Of a DNA stretch of 29,582 bases, positions 23,078-29,582 are shown piece after piece. How positions within the stretch are numbered: the first letter of the stretch is position 1; every line of letters begins with the position of its first letter. The notes beneath the pieces are model-generated. The model was not told the DNA's origin. It saw only the letters and a program-made list of their open reading frames with translations, and searched no databases. The translations under genes and the position numbers were made by a program. Source of the stretch: Methanomicrobiales archaeon (GTDB lineage Archaea; Halobacteriota; Methanomicrobia; Methanomicrobiales; Methanoculleaceae); assembly GCA_019136335.1 (NCBI GenBank), contig JAGVUK010000110.1:1-29582 (forward strand). Direction: 5' to 3'.

Positions 23078-24442
23078 TCAGTTCTTGAAACTGTGAATCG
23101 GTGCAGGAATCCGTCCGCCGCGGTTTATGAAGTCGGCGCAGCCGAACCTGTTCACCTGCTGGACCGGTGCGTGGCCTAACAGTCCGCCGAACTCGACGGT
23201 GTCGCCGACATCCTTTCCTATCACTGGAATCAGCCGAACAGCGGTCGTCTTCTGGTTGATCATCCCGATTGCAGCCTCATCTGCGATGATACCAGATATC
23301 GTCGATGCGGGTGTGTCGCCCGGAATTGCGATCATATCGAGGCCGACCGAACATACGCAGGTCATCGCCTCGAGCTTCTCGAGCGTGAGGGCGCCGCGGT
23401 TCACCGCATCGATCATCCCCTGGTCCTCGCTGACCGGGATGAATGCACCCGAGAGCCCGCCGACAAAGGAACTCGCCATGATCCCTCCCTTCTTCACCTG
23501 GTCGTTCAAGAGAGCGAGAGCGGCCGTCGTCCCCGGTGCACCGGCCGACTCGAGCCCCATCTCCTCGAGGATCCCGGCGACACTGTCCCCGACGGAGGGT
23601 GTGGGGGCAAGAGAGAGATCCACGATCCCGAACGGGATCCCGAGCCTCTCCGACGCCTCCTGGGCGACGAGCTGCCCTGCGCGGGTGACCTTGAAGGCCG
23701 TCCTCTTGACCGTCTCGCAAAGAACCTCGAAATTCTCTCCCCTGATGCCCTCGAGTGCATGCTTGATGACGCCCGGGCCACTTACGCCCACGTTGATGAC
23801 CGCATCAGCCTCGGAAACGCCGTGAAACGCCCCGGCCATGAACGGGTTGTCGTCGGGGGCGTTGCAGAGGACGACCAGTTTCGCACAGCCAAGGGAGTTA
23901 TGCTCCTTCGTCGCCTCGGCTGTCTCCCGTACAACCTCCCCCATCAACTTTACGGCATCCATGTTGATCCCGGTCTTTGTCGAGCCGACATTTACCGAGC
24001 TGCAGACCCTCTCGGTCGAGGCGAGAGCCGCCGGGATCGAGCGGATGAGAGTTTCGTCGGCCGGGGTCATCCCCTTTGAGACGATGGCCGAGTATCCCCC
24101 GAGGAAGTTGACCCCCGTATCCCGTGCAGCCCGATCAAGCGTCTGTGCAACCTCTACAAAATCCTCCGGGGACCTGCAGGCCCGCCCGCCGACGAGTGCG
24201 ATGGGGGTTACGGATATTCTCTTGTTTACAATTGGAATCCCGTAATCGAGTTCAATCTCCCTCCCGGTCGAGACGAGATCCTTTGCCAGCCGGGTGATTT
24301 TGTCGTATATATTCCGGTTTAAGGTATCGAGATCGGGGTCGCAACAGTCGAGAAGGCTGATGCCGAGCGTGATGGTTCTCACATCGAGCTTCTCCTGCTC
24401 GATCATCTTGTTCGTCTCGTTTACCTCGAGAATGGTGATCAT
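23078..24442 (-). CDS. UPF0210 (PFL / DUF711) family protein
   Basis: A 454-residue cytosolic protein of the UPF0210 family, related in fold to glycyl-radical enzymes but of unknown activity. Conserved stretches include 'VRTITLGISLLDC', 'KRISVTPIALVGG', 'NFLGGYSAIVSKGMT', 'SSVNVGSTKTGINMDAV', 'GVSGPGVIKHAL', 'LAPTPSVGDSVAGILEEMGLE', and the C-terminal 'RIPAPIHSFKN'. Length matches the family (about 450). The ACT-domain gene lies nine bases upstream on the same strand, a pairing conserved widely in bacteria and archaea, which suggests the ACT protein senses a ligand that controls this protein. Confidence 0.9.
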   Translation of the reverse strand: MITILEVNETNKMIEQEKLDVRTITLGISLLDCCDPDLDTLNRNIYDKITRLAKDLVSTGREIELDYGIPIVNKRISVTPIALVGGRACRSPEDFVEVAQTLDRAARDTGVNFLGGYSAIVSKGMTPADETLIRSIPAALASTERVCSSVNVGSTKTGINMDAVKLMGEVVRETAEATKEHNSLGCAKLVVLCNAPDDNPFMAGAFHGVSEADAVINVGVSGPGVIKHALEGIRGENFEVLCETVKRTAFKVTRAGQLVAQEASERLGIPFGIVDLSLAPTPSVGDSVAGILEEMGLESAGAPGTTAALALLNDQVKKGGIMASSFVGGLSGAFIPVSEDQGMIDAVNRGALTLEKLEAMTCVCSVGLDMIAIPGDTPASTISGIIADEAAIGMINQKTTAVRLIPVIGKDVGDTVEFGGLLGHAPVQQVNRFGCADFINRGGRIPAPIHSFKN

Positions 24443-24451
24443 AAAGGTCCC

Positions 24452-24724
24452 TCAGATACGGTGCATTTTTGTAAAAATGTCCTCCCGCTGGCACCGGATC
24501 TTGACGCCGATCCCATCGCCGAGTTCGTCAAGTTCGGTCACCATATCGGCATACGGTTTTGACGATCTGCTGGTATCGACGATCATCATCATATTGAAGT
24601 AGTCCTGCACGATCGTCTGCGAGATATCCTCGACATTGACCCGGTTATCGGCAAGATACGTGCAGACCTTCGCGATAATCCCCACTGCATCCTTTCCGAC
24701 GACGGTAATGATTGTCTTGCTCAT
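24452..24724 (-). CDS. UPF0237 ACT-domain protein
   Basis: 90 residues, a single ACT domain of the UPF0237 family. 'KTIITVVGKDAVGIIAKVCTYLADNRVNVEDISQTI' gives the first strand-helix-strand, with the glycine before the ligand-binding turn, and 'YFNMMMIVD' the third strand. ACT domains bind amino acids or similar small ligands and usually dimerise. The ATG at 24724 is chosen since the protein matches family length from there; GGAAGAGAG lies upstream. The longer upstream frame is ordinary intergenic sequence. First gene of the two-gene operon with UPF0210. Confidence 0.9.
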   Translation of the reverse strand: MSKTIITVVGKDAVGIIAKVCTYLADNRVNVEDISQTIVQDYFNMMMIVDTSRSSKPYADMVTELDELGDGIGVKIRCQREDIFTKMHRI

Positions 24725-25058
24725 GCTCTCTTCCGTCCCTGTGCTGGTTATTGATTGGATGTGCCGGTGATTCAAGGTTTGCCGGGGAGCATCGCCGTGA
24801 GGCCGTTCACCCGCAGATCCCCGACCGCGGAGCGGTGTTATCCGATTTCTTCCGGTGCCCGCCGGGCCCGCCTGAAGACGATCGTGAAAGGAGGAAGACG
24901 GTCCGGGCCGCCGTTCTTCCGAGCAGGCGGTGGTGCCGGGTGAAACGTTCGTGCACCATAATTCAATCCCTCTGCGGCTGCAGCCGTGGGGATCGGGCGC
25001 CCTGTAGGAGGGCCTGCCTGTTCTGCGCTGCGGTGCTCGTACATGAGGCGGGTCCGCG
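24725..25058. other. intergenic stretch between divergent units
   Basis: No gene supported. A 12-bp palindrome CGGCTGCAGCCG occurs near 24975-24986; nothing else stands out before the paired palindromes at 25059-25121. Confidence 0.4.
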
Positions 25059-25080
25059 TAAGTCAACTTGCGTTGACTTA
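25059..25080. promoter_or_regulatory. operator-like palindrome 1
   Basis: TAAGTCAAC, a four-base spacer TTGC, then GTTGACTTA: a perfect 9-bp inverted repeat. No T-tract follows, so it is unlikely to be a terminator. It lies upstream of the immunity-like gene. Confidence 0.7.
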
Positions 25081-25097
25081 GAAGAGGGGTGTCGATG

Positions 25098-25121
25098 CTA
25101 TGTCAACATAGGTTGACGTAG
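25098..25121. promoter_or_regulatory. operator-like palindrome 2
   Basis: CTATGTCAAC, spacer ATAG, then GTTGACGTAG: a 10-bp inverted repeat with one mismatch. It shares the GTCAAC-N4-GTTGAC core with palindrome 1 and is centred exactly 40 bp away, about four helical turns, as expected for cooperative binding of a dimeric regulator. Confidence 0.7.
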
Positions 25122-25195
25122 CCTTCCCTGTGGTATCTCAAAATACTGGAAACTCATACTACCTGTTCGTGAAGAAGTACAGCGGAGAGGATCAG

Positions 25196-25660
25196 ATGAC
25201 GATGGCAGCCTGGGCCGCAGACTGCGCCGAGCGGGTGCTCCCGCTCTTCGAGACGGCGTATCCGGAGGATAACCGGCCGCGAAACGCCATCGAAGCATGC
25301 CGGGCGTGGGTCAGGACAGGTGTATTCAGGATGGCTGAGATCCGCGGGGCGTCTCTCGCCGCCCATGCCGCGGCCCGCGACGCGAAGGAGAACGATGCGG
25401 CCTGTTTTGCTGCGCGTGCCGCAGGCCAGGCGGTGGCGACCGCTCACGTCCCCCAGCACGCCTATGGGGCGGCCTACTATGCCCTCAAGGCCGTCGCGGC
25501 GGCGGACCCGGCCGGTGCTGCGGCTAAGGTTGCTGCGGAGCGGGAGTGGCAGGCAGAAAGGCTTCCGGAGGGGTTGAGGGAGGAGATCATGGGGAGGATT
25601 GCCGTTCAGGTACGCAGGGGCGGGGTCTCTATCAAACTGTGGAAGGGCGAGGGGTTTTGA
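25196..25660 (+). CDS. putative immunity protein (Imm5-like)
   Basis: 154 residues, alanine-rich and helical. 'AAWAADCAERVLPLFETAYPEDNRPRNAIEACRAWVRTG' and 'AAGQAVATAHVPQHAYGAAYYALKAV' match what I recall of the Imm5-like putative immunity family, whose bacterial members are predicted to neutralise polymorphic toxins. No toxin gene is visible nearby, so the immunity label is a family name, not a shown role. The ATG at 25196 has GGAGAGG about six bases upstream; an in-frame start at 25130 has none. Two operator-like palindromes lie 75-137 bases upstream of the start. It converges on the beta-lactamase-like gene. Confidence 0.6.
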   Translation: MTMAAWAADCAERVLPLFETAYPEDNRPRNAIEACRAWVRTGVFRMAEIRGASLAAHAAARDAKENDAACFAARAAGQAVATAHVPQHAYGAAYYALKAVAAADPAGAAAKVAAEREWQAERLPEGLREEIMGRIAVQVRRGGVSIKLWKGEGF

Positions 25661-25711
25661 TGAGGGTGGTGAGCCGTGGGTCTCGCGTGTGCCCTGCCTG
25701 CGGCCTCCCCT

Positions 25712-26908
25712 TCACATATGGTACGGGTCCGGCTCCCCGATGGAGCGGTACATCGCCGTGCGGAGTGCGCCTTCCCTTGGGTCCTGCAGATGAACCCCCA
25801 TCTGGTTTGGGATGTATGCGTAGCCGATCCCGGCGTGCGGGTCGGCAAAACCAAAGGAGCCCCCGGTTCCGGGGGCTCCAAAGGAGGTCGGATGGCCAAA
25901 GGGGTTCTCAGGGCCCGGCTTCATAAATCCTAGCGAGAACCGGATCTCCACCTTCATGCACTCGTCACGAAACCCGTGGACCGGCGGGACCGCAGGTGCC
26001 ATCAGGCATCGGAGCGTCTCCTCGCGTAGTCCTAGTTCTCTTCCCCCGGTTGCGAAGACACCGTACGCATGGGCCATGGCCCGGGCTGTTCCGACACCTC
26101 CCCCTGCGGGCACCTCCAGGTTCCGGGCGTAAATGTGTTCTTTATCCTCCTCCGGCAGCTCTGATCCCAGCAGGCACCTGCGGAAGCGCGAGCGCGGGTT
26201 CATGGCGGAGAGCACGAGCGGGAGAGGCATTGTGAGGAGCATCGCCACCATATTGGGCGGTCGCTCAAGCGGTGCCAGCCGGGAGTTCGGGATCTCTTCC
26301 GGCAGGCGGATATAGAGGTCGAGTCCCAGCGGATCGGCGATCTCCTCCTGGAAGAACCGCCCCAGGCTCCGGTGTTCCGGGTCGGTCCGGCGGAGGAGTT
26401 CGCTTTCATAAAATCCGAGAGTGATGCCGTGGTAAGCCTGGCGCGTTCCCGGCTCCCAGGCTGGTTTCTGCCGTGCGAGTACGGCCGCCAGCCGGTCGAG
26501 ATCCGCGACGAGGCTCCTGTCCAGGCGCTCGTCCAGAGCGAAGAGCCCGGCCTGATGCGAAAGCAGCTGCCGGACCGTGATCTCCTTCTTACCCTGCTGG
26601 CCGAACTCCGGCCAGTACGTGCTCACGCGCTCGTCGTAACTAAAGAGGCCCCTTGAATGAGCGAGCGCCATAGCGAGGCCAGCGATGCCCTTCGTCGTGG
26701 AGAAGACCAGGGCCATCGTGTCTTCCTTCCACGGTTCGCCCGTCGATTTTTCACGGATGCCGCCCCAGAGGTCGACAACTTTTTCCCCGCGATAGTATAC
26801 ACAACAGGCTGCTCCAAGCTCCCCGCGGCGCCGGAAGTTCTCTATAAACGCCTCCCGCACTGCCTCAAACCCCGGCCTGACGAACCCTCCTACGGCGTTA
26901 TCATCCAT
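25712..26908 (-). CDS. serine beta-lactamase-like hydrolase / esterase
   Basis: About 398 residues, class C beta-lactamase / penicillin-binding protein fold, EstB-like subgroup. The nucleophile motif S-x-x-K appears as 'STTKG' (residues about 70-74), the tyrosine motif as 'AYHGITLGFYESELLRR' (Y-H-G in place of Y-x-N), and the third motif as 'GTGGSFGF' near the C-terminus. 'FSTTKGIAGLAMALAHSRGLFSYDERVSTYWPEF' and 'LSHQAGLFALDE' are typical of the family. No signal peptide is seen, so it should be cytosolic. Likely activity is ester or amide hydrolysis, substrate unknown. ATG at 26908 has GGAGG five bases upstream; a GTG at 26920 is an alternative. Confidence 0.88.
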   Translation of the reverse strand: MDDNAVGGFVRPGFEAVREAFIENFRRRGELGAACCVYYRGEKVVDLWGGIREKSTGEPWKEDTMALVFSTTKGIAGLAMALAHSRGLFSYDERVSTYWPEFGQQGKKEITVRQLLSHQAGLFALDERLDRSLVADLDRLAAVLARQKPAWEPGTRQAYHGITLGFYESELLRRTDPEHRSLGRFFQEEIADPLGLDLYIRLPEEIPNSRLAPLERPPNMVAMLLTMPLPLVLSAMNPRSRFRRCLLGSELPEEDKEHIYARNLEVPAGGGVGTARAMAHAYGVFATGGRELGLREETLRCLMAPAVPPVHGFRDECMKVEIRFSLGFMKPGPENPFGHPTSFGAPGTGGSFGFADPHAGIGYAYIPNQMGVHLQDPREGALRTAMYRSIGEPDPYHM

Positions 26909-27347
26909 TCGAGCCTCCACACCCTCCTCTCCTCCCGTTGCTACATTGATTCTGCAATTCCTCTATCGGAGATCAGGTCTCTGTAACCCCCTCAACTCTG
27001 CTTGTTGTTAGAACTTGTTCTTCAGAATGACCGAGATCCGCGGGAGCCAGTTCGCCGAACTCATCGCAGGGCGCCCTCCCGATATGGAGTATCATCACCT
27101 CGAACAATCCCGGCTTTGCCCGCGCTCCCCTCTGGAGTGCGGCAAGAAGGGCCTCTGCCGCAGCCTGCAATTTCCATGAAATCCTCTGTCGAGCACCGGC
27201 AGGAATAGTCGGACACGGTCTTTCAGTTCGAACTCAGGACCCCTGCTGTGTAATGGACCGGCACATCCCTGCCGAAGTGATCTGCTCATCTTCGATTGCA
27301 CGACCCCGCAAAAGGGGTTATGAGGAGGCAGTAGCCCCGGTATGATC
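26909..27347. other. intergenic stretch without a supported gene
   Basis: About 440 bases. Short minus-strand frames (for example 26973-27170 and 27095-27301) contain protein-like stretches that would join only with a frameshift near 27170, so a decayed gene is possible, but I recognise no family. Confidence 0.4.
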
Positions 27348-27752
27348 TCAGGGCGCAGGAGTGGGGACCACGAAGAACGTGGAGTACCCGTTGCTGGTGT
27401 TCCTCGTCACATGACCCTTGCCCGAAGTGTCTTCCAGCAGGACCAGATCCCCGGGACCGAACCGCCTGACCGTCCCGTCTGTCGTCTCCATCTCCACCTC
27501 GCCCGACAGGAGGGCGAGGAACTGCCGGGCGGGGGCCGGGTGCAGTTCGCCTATCCAGCCGGGCTCGAATGTATAAAAGCGATACTTCGACGCGGGTCCG
27601 TCCTCGGAGACGTAGAACGGGGCGGCGGGCGGCGCTGCACGCGCAGGGCTCTGTTCGACCGTCACGACATCAAAGTGAGAGTCACCCTGTGAGTCCGTGT
27701 AGATCCGGTGATACATCAGCCGGGTGAGCTTGGGGGAGAATGTTTTTGTCAT
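27348..27752 (-). CDS. cupin-domain protein
   Basis: A 134-residue single-domain protein of the cupin beta-barrel fold. 'YTFEPGWIGELHPAPARQFLALLSGEVEMETTDGTVRRFGPGDLVLLED' covers cupin motif 1, with its conserved glycine-rich turn, and 'GKGHVTRN' lies at motif 2. A histidine-containing metal site is only partly visible (His in 'ELHPAPARQ' and in 'GHVTRN'). GAGGG precedes the ATG and a TATA-like ACATTTATGC lies near 27822-27831. It could be a small-molecule binder or isomerase; no substrate can be assigned. Same strand as the Nramp-like gene but 138 bases downstream of it, probably with its own promoter. Confidence 0.8.
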   Translation of the reverse strand: MTKTFSPKLTRLMYHRIYTDSQGDSHFDVVTVEQSPARAAPPAAPFYVSEDGPASKYRFYTFEPGWIGELHPAPARQFLALLSGEVEMETTDGTVRRFGPGDLVLLEDTSGKGHVTRNTSNGYSTFFVVPTPAP

Positions 27753-27890
27753 GGTTTCCCTCGGTGCGATCTGCGGTTTGGGACGACCTTCCCGACAGGA
27801 CCACAGGCCGGCCCGGGATGCATAAATGTTGCGGCAGAATTATATCGGGCCCGGCCGATGAGGCAACCTCTTCCCCCTCGGGTGAATTCA

Positions 27891-29228
27891 TCACAGTCCT
27901 ATCGCCAGGTTGACGATGAGCGCCGCACCGGTCAGGGCCATGATCAGCACAATCACCCATCCCAATATATTGCTCTCCCTTGAGTTGACGAACCGGCCCA
28001 TGATATCCTCCCTGTTCGCAATTCTGGTGACCAGCGCCATCAGTGGCGGCGCGGCCAGGCCGTTCAGCGCTGCTGCATAGTAGAGTGCTGTGATCGGGCT
28101 GATCCCGAGCAGGTCGAGGGACATGCCGACCAGCACGGATAGGGCGATCACCACGTAGAACCCCGGAGCCCGGCCGGGGTTCTTGCCGAGCCCCTCTCTC
28201 AACCCGGCTGTCTCGGCTACGGCATAAGCCGACGCACCGGCCAGCACCGGGACTGCGAGGAGACCCGTGCCGATGATACCGGCTGCGAAGAGCAGGTAGG
28301 AGAGGTCACCGGCCAGTGGCCGCAGGGCCTCAGCTGCCTGTGATGCGGTCTGGATTGTGGTGATCCCGCTGGCATGCAGGGTGGCGGCTGTGGTGACGAT
28401 GATGAAGAACATAATAATCTGGGAGAAGAACATCCCTATAACCGTGTCCCGGTTCATCTCAACGATACCCTGCCTCGTCACGCAAGGTCTCCTGATGCCC
28501 ATGTCGGGGATCCGGCCGTCGGCAACCTCTTCTTCGACTTCCTCTGACGCCTGCCAGAAGAACAGGTACGGAGAGATCGTCGTGCCCAGGATTGCGACGA
28601 TGTTGAGCAGGAAGGCAGCCGAGATCTCGATGTGCGGGATCAGCGTGGCGTAAAGAACCTCATCCCAGTCCAGCCGGACAACGAAGGCAGCGAGAACGTA
28701 TGTGAAGAGGGTCAGCGCCAGGTACTTGAGGATTCTTGAGTAGATTTTGTAGGGGACGAGGATCTCGAGGGCGATGATGGACCCCGTGATGAGAACCAGC
28801 CAGAAGAGGAACGGCAACCCCAGGAGCATCTGCGCCGAGGAGGCCATTGCTCCGAGATCCGCGCCGATGTTGATCGTGTTCGCGACCACGAGCAATGAGA
28901 CCGTTACATACAGCACCGATTTAGGATAGTTATCGAGGATAACGCCGGCCAGCCCTTTCCCTGTCACCATGCCGATCCGACCGCACATCTGCTGGATGAC
29001 GATCATGAACGGAGAGGTGAACCAGACGAGCCAGAGCTGGCTGTACCCAAAGATTGCGCCCGTCTGCGCGTAGGTCGCGACACCGGAGGGATCGTCATCG
29101 GCCGCACCGGTGATAAAGCCGGGACCGACTTTCCCGAGCAGTTTTTTCAGGTCTTTCAGGAGCACCGCGCTCCTGTTTCCCCGATATTGCTGCGCCGGCG
29201 GCGATGCGGGTTGCGGCGATTGCGCCAT
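27891..29228 (-). CDS. Nramp-related divalent metal transporter
   Basis: Integral membrane protein of 445 residues and about eleven helices, in the Nramp (LeuT-fold) superfamily. 'KLLGKVGPGFITGAADDDPSGVATYAQTGA' is TM1, split here by its motif: DPSG at 46-49 where classical Nramp has DPGN. The TM6 region reads 'LGTTISPYLFFWQASEE' (about 214-230) and lacks the methionine of the canonical A/M-PH motif. These changes are expected in the Nramp-related group that includes magnesium-transporting NRMT proteins, so manganese/iron selectivity should not be assumed. ATG has GGGGA upstream; a TATA-like ACATATATGC lies near 29291-29300. Divergent from the ABM gene. Confidence 0.85.
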   Translation of the reverse strand: MAQSPQPASPPAQQYRGNRSAVLLKDLKKLLGKVGPGFITGAADDDPSGVATYAQTGAIFGYSQLWLVWFTSPFMIVIQQMCGRIGMVTGKGLAGVILDNYPKSVLYVTVSLLVVANTINIGADLGAMASSAQMLLGLPFLFWLVLITGSIIALEILVPYKIYSRILKYLALTLFTYVLAAFVVRLDWDEVLYATLIPHIEISAAFLLNIVAILGTTISPYLFFWQASEEVEEEVADGRIPDMGIRRPCVTRQGIVEMNRDTVIGMFFSQIIMFFIIVTTAATLHASGITTIQTASQAAEALRPLAGDLSYLLFAAGIIGTGLLAVPVLAGASAYAVAETAGLREGLGKNPGRAPGFYVVIALSVLVGMSLDLLGISPITALYYAAALNGLAAPPLMALVTRIANREDIMGRFVNSRESNILGWVIVLIMALTGAALIVNLAIGL

Positions 29229-29340
29229 GGTTCCCCGTGGTGATGATCACTGACTATGGGAGATGATATGAGCAATCACCTGGGGTTCTTTGCATATATG
29301 TTGTTATGTCGATGGTTCCCCCGTGCTTCGTCCAGAATAA

Positions 29341-29368
29341 TTGATCCCCGCGATATCGTGGGGATCAA
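29341..29368. promoter_or_regulatory. 28-bp palindrome upstream of the ABM gene
   Basis: TTGATCCCC (29341-29349) and GGGGATCAA (29360-29368) are perfect inverse copies; the ten central bases contain CGATATCG, itself palindromic, leaving a single mismatched pair. It ends seven bases before the TATA box of the ABM gene and is within about 50-70 bp of the divergent Nramp promoter. Confidence 0.7.
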
Positions 29369-29374
29369 GGAAAC

Positions 29375-29383
29375 TTCTATATG
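29375..29383 (+). promoter_or_regulatory. TATA box for the ABM gene
   Basis: TTCTATATG, preceded by a purine-rich BRE-like GGAAAC. It predicts a start near 29405 and a leader of about 45 bases carrying GGAGG (29441-29445). Confidence 0.5.
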
Positions 29384-29450
29384 CCTATGGTTATACACAG
29401 GCTCGCTCGGGAACACTCACTCATCCGTTGAAGTGTTTGGGGAGGTTGTT

Positions 29451-29582
29451 ATGTTCGTCAATATCGTGGAGTTTCCGCCGATCAAGAATGGGAAGGATGC
29501 TGAATTTAGGGAGTGGTTTAAGGAGTCCAATGCGGCTTTTATGAAGCATGACGGGTTTATTTCACGAAGACTCCTGATCTCG
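29451..29582 (+). CDS. ABM-type (antibiotic biosynthesis monooxygenase-like) protein, 5' part
   Basis: The first 44 codons of a gene that runs off the window. 'MFVNIVEFPPIKNGKDAEF' followed by 'REWFKESNAAFMKHDGFISRRLL' matches the first strand, helix and second strand of the small dimeric alpha/beta ABM ferredoxin-like fold. Members include cofactor-free monooxygenases and haem-degrading enzymes; the deciding residues are beyond the edge. GGAGG lies five bases upstream of the ATG at 29451. A palindrome and TATA box precede it. Confidence 0.7.
   Translation, partial: MFVNIVEFPPIKNGKDAEFREWFKESNAAFMKHDGFISRRLLIS

Noticed and set aside
24452..25066. 204-codon long form of the ACT protein
   Set aside because: The extra N-terminal 114 codons are basic, low-complexity intergenic translation; the family begins at the ATG at 24724.
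26973..27301. Possible decayed gene spanning two minus-strand frames
   Set aside because: The two pieces would need a frameshift to join and neither matches a family I know.
1..29582. tRNA, rRNA, CRISPR arrays, insertion sequences
   Set aside because: No T-loop motifs in cloverleaf context, no regularly spaced repeats and no transposase-like frames were seen on reading; a covariance or profile search was not possible here.

Overview
The window looks like chromosomal DNA of a methanogenic archaeon, most likely Methanomicrobiales (Methanoculleus-like). This rests on the high G+C, genes preceded by archaeal TATA boxes about 25-30 bp upstream of the start or leader, two short or leaderless leaders, Shine-Dalgarno motifs elsewhere, and archaeal families such as UPF0216, PGF-pre-PGF and the UPF0237/UPF0210 pair. 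The taxonomic call is inference from gene content, not a search.

Layout. 1-5.6 kb: a MerR-like HTH/coiled-coil protein, a small membrane or exported protein, a divergent UPF0216 / M28 peptidase pair, a class I methyltransferase, and a glutamine synthetase family gene closed by a clear terminator. 5.7-11.5 kb: mostly single-gene units, namely a small hypothetical protein, an iron-sulfur flavoprotein-like reductase, an NTF2-like protein, a DedA membrane protein, a LUD-domain protein, an MscS channel and a small membrane protein made of two copies of one unit. 11.6-14.0 kb (minus): an RNB ribonuclease and a membrane-protein gene broken by a stop codon and a dinucleotide frameshift.

14.4-21.0 kb is the main operon: a PGF-pre-PGF surface protein, a family 5 solute-binding protein carrying a dockerin/EF-hand-like calcium loop, two permeases and two ATPases. 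Together they form a peptide/nickel-type (Dpp/Opp/Nik) importer. An apparent partial terminator lies between the binding protein and the permeases.

21.0-23.0 kb is a decaying stretch: a frameshifted methyltransferase remnant (a paralogue of the gene at 2.8 kb), a VIT1/CCC1-like membrane protein, and a DUF1722 (YbgA-like) C-terminal remnant. 23.1-24.7 kb (minus) is the two-gene ACT (UPF0237) / UPF0210 operon. 25.0-25.7 kb holds two spaced palindromes upstream of an Imm5-like putative immunity protein. 25.7-29.6 kb: a serine beta-lactamase-like hydrolase, a cupin, an Nramp-related transporter with a non-canonical metal-site motif, and the start of an ABM-type monooxygenase gene downstream of a 28-bp palindrome.

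No rRNA, tRNA, CRISPR array, transposase or integrase was recognised. I found no convincing wholly new system. The most distinctive signals are the paired palindromes at 25.06-25.12 kb, the palindrome at 29.34 kb, the dockerin-type binding protein with its surface partner, and three independent broken genes.
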